From Devosia neptuniae (GTDB lineage Bacteria; Pseudomonadota; Alphaproteobacteria; Rhizobiales; Devosiaceae), in assembly GCF_025452235.1 (NCBI RefSeq), contig NZ_CP104965.1, positions 3,220,501 to 3,284,500 on the forward strand: 64,000 nucleotides of DNA, read 5' to 3'. The notes under the pieces were generated by a model that had not been told where the DNA came from, made no database searches, and was given only the letters and a program-made list of their open reading frames with translations. This document shows, in pieces, positions 56,228-64,000 of the stretch. Made by a program: the position numbers and the translations under genes. How positions within the stretch are numbered: the first letter of the stretch is position 1; the number at the start of each line of letters is the position of its first letter.

Positions 56228-57469
56228 TTGTTCAAATTTCTCCGCTCCATCAAATGGCCGGTGACCGCAATGGTGCTGGCTTGCGCTGTGCTTTCAGCCG
56301 CTGCAAGGGCCCAAGAGGCGACGCCGCTGCCGGCGCTGCCCAATGTGATGGACGTGCGAGTGTCCGACACGCCGGAGCGCGCGCGGCTGATCGTCGATCT
56401 GGCTGCCAAGACCGAGTTTGCGCTGGTATCGCTGGATGGGCCGAACCGATTGGCCATCGATGTGCGAGCCGCAACGTTTTCGGTACCCGAACCGACCGGC
56501 CAGCCGGCGGGCGAAGGGATTGTTTCGGGCTACGAGATCGAACAGGCGGCGCCGGACCGGGTCCGCACGATTCTGACGTTGGCTCAGCCGGCGCAGGTGC
56601 AGCAGGCTTATGTGCTGGACGCGTTCGAGGATCAGCCGGCGCGGCTGGTGGTGGATATTATTCCGGCGACGCCCGAGGAATTTGCCGCAAACGTCACCAA
56701 GGACAAGGCGGCCTCCACCGATATTGCCGCGGCCCCGGCGCAATCCACGCCAGCAGGTGGTTCTGAATTGCCGATCGCGACGCGCCCGCTGGTGGTGATC
56801 GATCCCGGTCATGGCGGCATTGATAGCGGTGCGGAAGCGGCCAACGGCATCAAGGAAAAAGATATCGTCCTCGCCTTTGCACTCAAGCTGCAGCAATTGC
56901 TCGTTGAGTCGGGGCGCGTGGACGTGGCTTTGACGCGCGAGGACGACACGTTCCTGCGGCTTGAGGAACGGGTGGCGCTGGCCCGCCGCAACAAGGCCGA
57001 CCTGTTCATTTCGCTGCATGCCGACAGCTTCCAGCAGCCGGAAATCCGTGGCGCCAGCGTTTATACGCGGGACGAGAATGCGACCGATGTGCTCGACAAG
57101 GTGCTGGCGGACAATGAGAACAAGACCGACGTGATCGCCGGCTTCACCATGCCGCAAATGGCGCCGGAAGTGGTCGATATCCTGATCGACCTGATGCGGC
57201 GGGAAATGCGTAAGCAATCCTACATGGCCGCCCAGTCCATCGTGCATCAGCTCGAGCCCAGTGTGGAACTGCGCCGCTTTCCGGTGCGCCAGGCCGATTT
57301 CTTCGTGCTGCAGGCGCCCGACGTGCCCTCGGTGCTGATCGAGCTGGGCTTTCTGTCTAATGCCACGGATATGGCCAATCTGATGCAGAGCGACTGGCAG
57401 GAACGCACCGCCAATGCGCTGGCGCGGGGCATCTCGACTTATTTCGATAGCCTCAAGACCGACGAGTGA
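56228..57469 (+). CDS. amiC: N-acetylmuramoyl-L-alanine amidase with AMIN domain
   Basis: A 413-residue periplasmic zinc amidase that splits septal peptidoglycan. A signal peptide covers residues 1-28 and an AMIN targeting domain about 38-155. The Amidase_3 domain, about 185-405, has VVIDPGHGGIDSGA, the Glu in NGIKEKDIVLAFAL, LFISLHADS and VLIELGFLSN, which supply the zinc ligands and catalytic Glu. The start is TTG at 56228, giving FKFLRSIKWPV before the hydrophobic core. It precedes the PBP1a gene. Confidence 0.92.
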   Translation: MFKFLRSIKWPVTAMVLACAVLSAAARAQEATPLPALPNVMDVRVSDTPERARLIVDLAAKTEFALVSLDGPNRLAIDVRAATFSVPEPTGQPAGEGIVSGYEIEQAAPDRVRTILTLAQPAQVQQAYVLDAFEDQPARLVVDIIPATPEEFAANVTKDKAASTDIAAAPAQSTPAGGSELPIATRPLVVIDPGHGGIDSGAEAANGIKEKDIVLAFALKLQQLLVESGRVDVALTREDDTFLRLEERVALARRNKADLFISLHADSFQQPEIRGASVYTRDENATDVLDKVLADNENKTDVIAGFTMPQMAPEVVDILIDLMRREMRKQSYMAAQSIVHQLEPSVELRRFPVRQADFFVLQAPDVPSVLIELGFLSNATDMANLMQSDWQERTANALARGISTYFDSLKTDE

Positions 57470-57659
57470 TGTGATAAATCCGTCACGGCGGCGCTCAACG
57501 GCAGGGACCTGCCGATAAGTGCGGGCTTGTGATGCACATTCCGCGCGGCTTCTGGTATGATTCCAAACAGAAACGACGGGTGTTATCAGCGCCACGTCGG
57601 CGACGCTATGCGGGCATGCTGCCATTGATCGGGCAGGGCCCCGTGGAGAGACTATCTAT

Positions 57660-60113
57660 ATGCTGCGTTTGCTCGGCTGGTTCTTTGGCTTTGGTATGTT
57701 TTTGGCACTGGCCGCTGTTGCCGGCGGTGCCGTCTACCTGACGACTGTCTCTGCCGAACTGCCGGATTATACGGTGCTCAAGGATTACCAGCCGCCGGTA
57801 ACGACGCGCGTGCACGCCGCCGATGGCACATTGCTGGCCGAATTTGCCCGCGAACGGCGGCTGTTCCAGCCCATCGAAACCGTGCCGCCGCTGGTGATCA
57901 ACGCGTTCCTGTCGGCCGAGGACAAGGACTTTTACCGCCATGGCGGCATTGCCGTGGACGGCGTGTTCCGTGCCGTGCGCGACAATCTCATGGCGCGGAT
58001 GGATGGCAATTCCTCGATCCAGGGGGGCGGTTCGTCCATCACGCAACAGGTGGCCAAGAACTTCCTGCTGACCTCCGAGCAGACCTGGGACCGCAAAATC
58101 CAGGAAGCGCTGCTGGCCATCCGCATCGAGTCGACCTTTTCCAAGGATCGCATTCTCGAACTCTATCTCAACGAGATATTCCTGGGCCTCAATTCCTATG
58201 GCGTCGCAGCCGCGGCCCTGAACTATTTCGACAAGGCGCTGTACCAGCTCGACCTGGCCGAAGCCGCCTATATCGCAGCGCTTCCCAAGGGGCCGAACAA
58301 TTACCACCCCTTCCGCCGCCCGCAGGCCGCCATCGAGCGCCGCAATTGGGTGATCGATCGCATGGTCGAGAATGGCTATGCGACGCCGGAAGAAGCCGCG
58401 CTTGCCAAGGAAGAGCCACTCAATGTCGTGCCGCGCGCCGGTGGCAGCCAGCTCTATGCGGCGGAGTATTTCACCGAGGAAGTGCGGCGCGAACTGGCCA
58501 AGCTTTACGGCGAAGACCAGCTCTACGGCGGGGGGCTTTCGGTGCGCACGACGCTCGACCCCAAGCTGCAGGGCTATGCGCGCCGGGCCCTGATGGATGG
58601 GCTGATTGCCTATGATCACGGCCGGGGATTCCGCGAACCGGTCGCCAGTATCGAGATCGGCGAGGATTGGGGCCTTGCTGTCGCCAAGGTCAAGCCGCTC
58701 AGCGATGTGCCGGAATGGCAGCTGGCGGTGGTATTGGAAATGAACGGCAACGAGGCCCGGATCGGCTTGCGGCCCGATTCGACGGTGGACGGCGCCATTG
58801 CCGACGATCGGGTGGAAGGCACGCTGTCCGGCCCTGAAATCAAGTGGGTTTCCAAGCCGCTATCGAGCATTCTCAAGGTGGGGGATGTGATCTATGTCTC
58901 GCCCATAGTCGGCAAGGCTGGCATTTACACGCTGGAGCAGGTGCCCGAGATCGAAGGCGCATTGGTGGCCATGGATCCGCGCACCGGGCGCGTGCTGGCC
59001 ATGGTGGGCGGCTTCTCCTTTGCCGAATCCGAATTCAATCGCGCCACGCAGGCGCTGCGCCAGCCGGGCTCCTCGTTCAAGCCAATCGTCTATGCTGCCG
59101 CGCTCGACAATGGCTATACGCCGGCCTCCGTAGTGCTCGACGCGCCGGTGGAAATCCGCAACTCGGACGGCTCGATCTGGCGGCCAGAAAACTACGCGCA
59201 GCAATTTTATGGTCCGCAAACCCTGCGGCGCGGCATCGAGCGCAGCCGCAACGTCATGACGGTGCGGCTGGCCAAGGATATCGGCATGCCGCTGGTGGCC
59301 GAATATGCCAAGATGTTTGGGGTCTATGACAGTATGCAGCCGGTGCTCGCCATGGCCCTCGGCGCCGGTGAAACCACCGATATGCGGATGACGGCGGCCT
59401 ATGCGACCATCGCCAATGGCGGACGCAAGATCGTGCCGACGCTGATCGACCGGATTCAGGATCGCTATGGCGTGACGGTCTATCGCCACGACCAGCGCAC
59501 TTGCGAGGGCTGCCAGGCGGAAGCTTGGAATGGGCAGGGCGAGCCGCGCATCATCGACAATCGCGAGCAGGTGCTCGATCCGATGACGGCCTACCAGATC
59601 ACTTCGATGATGGAAGGCGTGGTGCAACGCGGCACCGGCACTGCCGCCAAGGTGCTCAACCGCCCGGTGGCCGGCAAGACCGGCACGACCAACGACTACA
59701 AGGATGCCTGGTTTGTCGGCTTTACGCCAGAGCTCGCCGTGGGCGTCTATGTCGGATATGACCAGCCGCGCTCCATGGGCTCTTCGGTGACCGGCGGCAC
59801 GTTTGCCACGCCTATCTTTACCGAGTTCATGCAGAAGGCGCTGGCCGGCACGCCCGCCACCCCGTTCAACGTGCCTCCCGGCATGACGACAGCCTGGATC
59901 AATCCTAATTCGGGCGTGCAGGCCTATAATGGCGAAGGTGGCATCGAAGAATCCTTCAAGCCCGGTACCGGGCCGAACCTCGCGACCTCGGTGATTGGCC
60001 TGGGCGTCAATGCGGCCGATGCCATCCAGCGCCAGCAGGAGATGCAGCAGCAATATGGCAATGGCTATATGGCCCAGCCAAGTGCCGATTCCGGTCGCGG
60101 CGGCCTGTTCTAA
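57660..60113 (+). CDS. mrcA: Penicillin-binding protein 1A (bifunctional glycosyltransferase/transpeptidase)
   Basis: An 817-residue class A PBP. One membrane helix (residues about 5-30) precedes the GT51 domain, with FLSAEDKDFYRHGG (catalytic Glu), GGSSITQQVAKNFLL and RKIQEALLAIRIE. The transpeptidase domain has the active Ser in RQPGSSFKPIVY, SRN in the second motif and KTGTTNDYKDAWF as third. It makes and cross-links peptidoglycan in the periplasm. Its stop is followed at once by the deformylase-like gene. Confidence 0.94.
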   Translation: MLRLLGWFFGFGMFLALAAVAGGAVYLTTVSAELPDYTVLKDYQPPVTTRVHAADGTLLAEFARERRLFQPIETVPPLVINAFLSAEDKDFYRHGGIAVDGVFRAVRDNLMARMDGNSSIQGGGSSITQQVAKNFLLTSEQTWDRKIQEALLAIRIESTFSKDRILELYLNEIFLGLNSYGVAAAALNYFDKALYQLDLAEAAYIAALPKGPNNYHPFRRPQAAIERRNWVIDRMVENGYATPEEAALAKEEPLNVVPRAGGSQLYAAEYFTEEVRRELAKLYGEDQLYGGGLSVRTTLDPKLQGYARRALMDGLIAYDHGRGFREPVASIEIGEDWGLAVAKVKPLSDVPEWQLAVVLEMNGNEARIGLRPDSTVDGAIADDRVEGTLSGPEIKWVSKPLSSILKVGDVIYVSPIVGKAGIYTLEQVPEIEGALVAMDPRTGRVLAMVGGFSFAESEFNRATQALRQPGSSFKPIVYAAALDNGYTPASVVLDAPVEIRNSDGSIWRPENYAQQFYGPQTLRRGIERSRNVMTVRLAKDIGMPLVAEYAKMFGVYDSMQPVLAMALGAGETTDMRMTAAYATIANGGRKIVPTLIDRIQDRYGVTVYRHDQRTCEGCQAEAWNGQGEPRIIDNREQVLDPMTAYQITSMMEGVVQRGTGTAAKVLNRPVAGKTGTTNDYKDAWFVGFTPELAVGVYVGYDQPRSMGSSVTGGTFATPIFTEFMQKALAGTPATPFNVPPGMTTAWINPNSGVQAYNGEGGIEESFKPGTGPNLATSVIGLGVNAADAIQRQQEMQQQYGNGYMAQPSADSGRGGLF

Positions 60114-60611
60114 GTGCCCGATTTCGTCGTCTATCCGCATCCCGCATTGAGCCGGGCGGCCACACCGCGTCCCGTGGACGACTCGATGCTGAAAGCAGGG
60201 GACCGGCTGCTGGCGGCGGCCAGGGAGGCGCAGGCCTATGGGCTGGCGGCGGCCCATCTCGGCGAGAATGAACCGCTGGCCGTCATGTCTATGGCGAGCG
60301 ATCCAGCGCAGCGTGATTATCGGCTGTTGTACAACCCCGAGATCGTGGCGGTCGCTGAGGAAACAGCGAGTGGGCCGGAGGGATCGGTATCCATGCCGGG
60401 CATCGAAGTGGTCGTACAGCGGCCAGTCTGGGCCGAAATCGCCTATGATGATGCCGATGGTATCCGGCAGCGTGAGCGGCTCGAAGGCTTTGTGGCGCGA
60501 GTTGCGTTGCACGAGATCGAGCAGGTCAACGGCATCTTCTTTTTGAGCCGCGTATCGCGGCTGAAGCGCGATGCGGCTTTGCGCAAATTCGACAAGAGCC
60601 GGCGGGCATAA
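60114..60611 (+). CDS. Peptide-deformylase-like protein lacking metal ligands
   Basis: A 165-residue protein with the peptide deformylase fold. It begins with GTG directly after the PBP1a stop codon. The three PDF motifs are at the right places but degenerate: GLAAAHLGE (residues 43-51) for GLAAPQ, EGSVS (89-93) for EGCLS, and HEIEQ (133-137) for HExxH. The metal-binding Cys is therefore Ser91 and the second His is Gln137, so the iron/zinc site should be lost. It may be a binding protein or regulator derived from a deformylase. A true def gene must exist elsewhere. Confidence 0.85.
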   Translation: MPDFVVYPHPALSRAATPRPVDDSMLKAGDRLLAAAREAQAYGLAAAHLGENEPLAVMSMASDPAQRDYRLLYNPEIVAVAEETASGPEGSVSMPGIEVVVQRPVWAEIAYDDADGIRQRERLEGFVARVALHEIEQVNGIFFLSRVSRLKRDAALRKFDKSRRA

Positions 60612-60680
60612 TTGCCGCCGAAAGGTTGATCCTCAACCCGCACTCCGCTACACGGGGCGCCAGTTTTGAAGGAATAGACC

Positions 60681-61806
60681 ATGCGTACGGAAATCGAAAA
60701 GACCGTCGCCGAAATCGAGCAGGTTCTGACCCTGCTGAGGAGGCATCTTTGACTGGGATACTGCAGAAGTCCGTCTCGACGCGCTGAACGCGCAAACCGA
60801 ATCTCCCGATTTCTGGAACGATCCGGAAAAGGCCCGCGCTGCCATGCGCGAGCGCGACGAACTCGATGTGGCCGTCAAGGCGGTGCGCGAGCTTGAGGCC
60901 GGTATTCGCGACAATACCGAGCTGATCGAAATGGGCGAAGCCGAGGGCGACGCCGATATTGTCAAGGACGCCGAAGACGCGCTGATCGAGCTCAAGCAGA
61001 CGGCCCGCCGTCGCCAGATCGAGACGCTGCTATCGGGCGAAGTCGACGCCAATGACTGCTATGTCGAAATCCATTCGGGCGCCGGCGGCACTGAAAGCCA
61101 GGATTGGGCCAACATGCTGCTGCGCATGTATACCCGCTGGGCCGAACGCCGGAAGATGAAGGTCGAGGTCATGGAAATGCATGACGGCGAAGAAGCCGGC
61201 ATCAAATCCGCGACCATTCTGGTCAAGGGCCACAATGCCTATGGCTGGCTCAAGACCGAGAGCGGCGTGCATCGCCTGGTGCGTATCAGCCCCTATGACT
61301 CGGCCGCGCGGCGGCATACCAGCTTTTCGAGCTGCTGGGTCTATCCGGTGGTCGATGATTCAATCGACATCGAAATCCGCGAGTCCGACCTCAAGATCGA
61401 CACCTATCGCGCCTCCGGCGCCGGTGGGCAGCACGTTAACACCACCGACTCGGCGATCCGCATCACGCACGTGCCCTCGGGCATTATCGTGGCCTGCCAG
61501 CAGGAACGCAGCCAGCACAAGAACCGTGCGACGGCCATGGCCATGCTGAAATCGCGTCTCTATGAGGCCGAATTGCAGAAGCGCGAAGAAGCGGCCAACG
61601 CCCAGGCGGCCAGCAAGACCGATATCGGCTGGGGCCACCAGATCCGTTCCTACGTGCTGCAGCCCTACCAGATGGTCAAGGACATGCGGACCGGGGTTGA
61701 AAGCGGCCAGCCCTCGGTCGTGCTGGATGGCGACCTCGACGAGTTCATGGAAGCCGCATTGGCGCAGCGCGTCGGTGTCGCAACGGACGTGGCGGAAGCC
61801 GAATAG
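60681..61806 (+). CDS. prfB: Peptide chain release factor 2 (programmed +1 frameshift)
   Basis: RF2 terminates at UGA and UAA. The frame from ATG 60681 ends after 23 codons at an in-frame TGA (60750-60752). A +1 shift on CTT-TGA-C continues as [15 protein letters not shown] to 61806, giving 374 residues, the normal length. The catalytic GGQ is at residues 248-250 ([20 protein letters not shown]). The stop-codon recognition segment reads SPY rather than SPF. Only the second part would be called by simple gene finding. Confidence 0.95.
60738..60753 (+). promoter_or_regulatory. prfB programmed frameshift site
   Basis: AGGAGG (60738-60743), three bases, then CTT-TGA-C (60747-60753). A Shine-Dalgarno-like stimulator at this distance before CTT-UGA-C is the classic RF2 autoregulatory element: low RF2 lets the ribosome slip +1 and make more RF2. 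Confidence 0.93.
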
Positions 61807-61822
61807 GAGCCCCGATCTTCCT

Positions 61823-61932
61823 CCCTCCCCCTTGAGGGGAAGGAACGAGGGTGGGGTTCTGGATCTGCCACCGGCATGGAGTTCGTAGAGGGCGCAGAAC
61901 CCCCACCCTAGCACTCCCCTCAAGGGGGAGGG
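61823..61932. repeat. Fold-back intergenic repeat element (18-bp terminal inverted repeats)
   Basis: CCCTCCCCCTTGAGGGGA (61823-61840) is exactly complementary to 61915-61932. A second, inner pair (61848-61860 with 61896-61909) matches with one extra base, giving a long two-step hairpin of about 110 bases. Such elements are common as dispersed repeats between genes of alphaproteobacteria. It lies between the convergent prfB and M23 genes and may also act as a terminator. Confidence 0.85.
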
Positions 61933-61969
61933 GACTGGATCGTGGCTCGCGAGCTGGATGAGAAGCGGC

Positions 61970-63112
61970 TTAGCCCAGCAGGCCCGTCAGGCGCTTTCCA
62001 GCCTCGAGGAAGTTCTTGGGGTTGATGGCGACGTCGTCCTTCCGCACCTCAAAATGCAGGTGCGGGCCGGTCGAACGGCCGGTCGAGCCGACCCTGGCAA
62101 TCGGGGTGCCGGTATTCACCCGCTGCCCGACTTCGCTCAGAAAACCCGACAGATGCCCATAACGGCTGATCAGGCCATTGGCATGGGTGACTTCCACCAC
62201 ATTGCCATAGCCCGATTTGACGCCGACAAAGCTGACCACGCCCGCGCCGGCGCTGAGCACACTGGTTCCGGTCGTGGCCGCAAAATCCATGCCGGAATGA
62301 AAAGCCCGCCGTCCGGTGAACGGATCGGTGCGATTGCCAAAGCCCGAACTCTGCCGGAAATTGCCGGATATCGGCATGTGAATGGGAGCGGTGTCGATGC
62401 TGTCGCGCGCCGCCTTGTAGCGCACCAGCGCCGCCATCACCGCATTGGCATCATCGATCATCGGCGAAGCTTCGGCCCCATCCACGGCAGCCAGCAGCGG
62501 GCCGCCGACACCATCCAGATCATCTTCGGGCAGGGTGACGCGAATGCCTAGCCCCGACAGCTCCGTCACGATATTGCGGGTGCGCTCGGTGGCCGTTTCG
62601 GCGATGGAAGTCATGGCAAATTGCGTCTCGCCCATCATCTGGGTAATCGCACTGGCGGTCGCGTCGATCTCGGCATTGCCGCTGCTCATTGCCAGAGGCG
62701 CGATGGCCGGAGCGCCTGATGCCGAGGGTAGGGCGGCGCTATCGATGCCCAATTGTCCGGCCTTGTCGACCAACACCTTGACCAGTTGGTGCTGCTCGAT
62801 CAGCACTTCCTGCTGCTGGGACAATTCCTGCAATTGCAGGTTGATGTCGCCCGCCTGCGCATAGCTGCGCGAATGCAGCCGATCCACCTCGACGCGCAAT
62901 TGCGCGATGCGATCTTCATAGGCGGCGACGACCTGATCGTTCTGGCGATTCCACAGCTTGGCGATGTCGTTTGAAAACAGAAATGCGGTGGCGGTCAGGG
63001 CATTGGCGCAGAGCAGGGCGGCGAACATGCCGTAAAACAGGGCCGGGCGGATGCCCTGGCGCACAGGAACTGACGCGGGAGCTGGACCGCCAAAACTGGC
63101 TGAATAACGCAC
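61970..63112 (-). CDS. M23 family metallopeptidase (LytM-type), membrane-anchored
   Basis: A 380-residue protein with GTG start preceded by GAGGT. One membrane helix lies at residues about 24-47 and a Gln/Glu/Leu-rich coiled coil at about 55-120. The M23 domain is at about 265-375, with HSGMDFAATTGT supplying the first zinc ligands and RSTGPHLHFEVR the last His pair. Proteins of this design cut peptidoglycan cross-links or activate amidases such as the AmiC encoded nearby. It lies 75 bases after bcp on the same strand. Confidence 0.9.
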   Translation of the reverse strand: MRYSASFGGPAPASVPVRQGIRPALFYGMFAALLCANALTATAFLFSNDIAKLWNRQNDQVVAAYEDRIAQLRVEVDRLHSRSYAQAGDINLQLQELSQQQEVLIEQHQLVKVLVDKAGQLGIDSAALPSASGAPAIAPLAMSSGNAEIDATASAITQMMGETQFAMTSIAETATERTRNIVTELSGLGIRVTLPEDDLDGVGGPLLAAVDGAEASPMIDDANAVMAALVRYKAARDSIDTAPIHMPISGNFRQSSGFGNRTDPFTGRRAFHSGMDFAATTGTSVLSAGAGVVSFVGVKSGYGNVVEVTHANGLISRYGHLSGFLSEVGQRVNTGTPIARVGSTGRSTGPHLHFEVRKDDVAINPKNFLEAGKRLTGLLG

Positions 63113-63187
63113 GCAACATACCTCGCGACACCAACAACATGGTGAGCAAAGTATGGCTATGCATGGTTAATAAAGGCAAAAGCCGCG

Positions 63188-63667
63188 CTATTTTGCGGCC
63201 AGATGGGCATCCAGCGCGTCGAGCATTTTCTGCGCATGGCCGGCAATGCGGGTGGCTCGAATGATCCGCGCCGCCTTGCCATCGGCGCCGATAATGAACG
63301 AGGTGCGGATCAGCCCCATGAATTCGCGGCCATAGAGTTTTTTGAGCTTCCATAGGCCAAACGGCTCGATAGCCTTGTGTTCTGGATCAGCGACCAGCGG
63401 AACTGTCAGCCCGTATTTGGCCCGGAACTTGGTGTGGCTCGCCACGTCGTCGGGCGAAATGCCGGCTAAAACCGCTCCACGCCTGGCGAATTCGGGGGAG
63501 AGCGCCGAAAATTCCTGGTTTTCGTTGACGCACCCGCCCGAGTCGTCCTCTGGATAGAAATAGAGCACAACAGGCTTGCCGCGATGGCTCGCCAGATCAA
63601 AGGTCGAGCCATCATCCAGCGGCAAAGTGAAAGTTGGTGCGAGGTCGCCCTCTTGCAGTTCGGTCAT
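63188..63667 (-). CDS. bcp: Thioredoxin-dependent peroxiredoxin (Bcp/PrxQ type)
   Basis: A 159-residue peroxidase that reduces hydrogen and organic peroxides. The peroxidatic Cys46 is in LYFYPEDDSGGCVNENQEFS. The usual T/P before the Cys (TPGC) is SGGC here, and there is no second Cys five residues on, so it looks 1-Cys. AGISPDDVASHTKF and the later IRTSFIIGADGKAARI are normal for the family. Confidence 0.9.
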   Translation of the reverse strand: MTELQEGDLAPTFTLPLDDGSTFDLASHRGKPVVLYFYPEDDSGGCVNENQEFSALSPEFARRGAVLAGISPDDVASHTKFRAKYGLTVPLVADPEHKAIEPFGLWKLKKLYGREFMGLIRTSFIIGADGKAARIIRATRIAGHAQKMLDALDAHLAAK

Positions 63668-63813
63668 CGCGATAGGTCCTGGCTTTTCGGGCTGGATGCT
63701 ATTGGAGGTGTCGGCGCCATATTACAGCCGGTATCATCAGGCACTAGACCGCATTCTGCGGTTGATTCTCAGGGGTGCCAGCAGATACCGGCCGAGTTTC
63801 GATCTGGAAGCAA

Positions 63814-64000
63814 GTGAGCGCGTCAACCTTACCCGCAGACACGCCAATTGTACCGTCTGCGACAAGCGGACGACATCCCGTGCGCCATGCAGCCAAAGTC
63901 TGCGTGTGGGTGGTCGGCATTCCTGCGGCTCTGTCGCTGCTGCTCTATCTCATCCTGCTGATTACCCCGATCCGCTTGCCATTCGGCGGCGACGCGGTGC
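63814..64000 (+). CDS. N-terminus of a membrane-anchored protein (3' end outside window)
   Basis: The frame is open to the end of the window. It starts at GTG 63814 or at an upstream in-frame GTG at 63775; neither has a strong ribosome site. After a polar segment (VSASTLPADTPIVPSATSG) comes one strong membrane helix (VWVVGIPAALSLLLYLILL) and then ITPIRLPFGGDA. This looks like the start of a large AsmA/DUF3971-type envelope protein, but too little is present to name it. Confidence 0.55.
   Translation, partial: MSASTLPADTPIVPSATSGRHPVRHAAKVCVWVVGIPAALSLLLYLILLITPIRLPFGGDAV

Noticed and set aside
1..64000. CRISPR arrays, tRNA/rRNA genes, transposases, integrases, prophage genes
   Set aside because: Intergenic regions were read for spaced repeats, cloverleaf-like segments and mobile-element genes; none was found.

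Overview
The window is GC-rich, densely coded chromosomal DNA from an alphaproteobacterium, most likely Hyphomicrobiales and Devosia-like. Reasons: a GAAC-N7-GAAC LexA box (the alphaproteobacterial form), a class II ribonucleotide reductase (NrdJ) of the rhizobial type, the NDUFA12 / DUF2155 / aat neighbourhood, the dsbA-aroQ-accB-accC order, a LigD/Ku end-joining locus, and many ATGA or TGATG gene overlaps. The genus is an inference.

Layout. 1-1020: end of a SulP transporter. 1152-5209: a LexA-controlled promoter, a 32-residue membrane peptide missed by ordinary gene calling, replicative dnaE and a VOC protein. 5216-6478: an MFS exporter, divergent from a long sugar/polyol operon (6772-18046). 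That operon encodes a ribose-type ABC importer, a SorC regulator, an aldo/keto reductase, a GlpD-like dehydrogenase, a DhnA/LsrF-type aldolase, an FGGY kinase and a GMC oxidoreductase. 18057-23922 (minus strand): a compact repair operon, ligD-ku-(BRCT-like/HTH/TPR protein)-hydrolase-xthA, with xthA probably starting at CTG.

24136-36576: a surface-polysaccharide locus with an ABC exporter (Wzm/Wzt type), six family 2 glycosyltransferases, a methyltransferase interrupted by a one-base frameshift, a polysaccharide deacetylase and three sugar-nucleotide type dehydrogenases/epimerases. Most of its genes overlap by four bases, so translation is probably coupled. 36577-39923 looks like an accessory insertion: two gene-poor flanks with strong hairpins around a 744-residue protein with a PD-(D/E)xK nuclease signature.

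39924-55622 is mostly housekeeping: nrdJ, NDUFA12, DUF2155, a GyrI-like protein, an APH(3')-like kinase coupled to aat, accC (broken here by one missing base in a C run), accB, aroQ, a DsbA-like protein, an aminotransferase, a VOC protein, a WYL regulator and rne. 56228-61806 is a cell-wall/translation run: amiC, PBP1a, a peptide-deformylase-like protein lacking two metal ligands, and prfB with its programmed +1 frameshift. It is followed by a 110-bp fold-back repeat, an M23 peptidase, bcp and the start of an unidentified membrane-anchored protein. No rRNA, tRNA, CRISPR array, transposase or integrase was seen.
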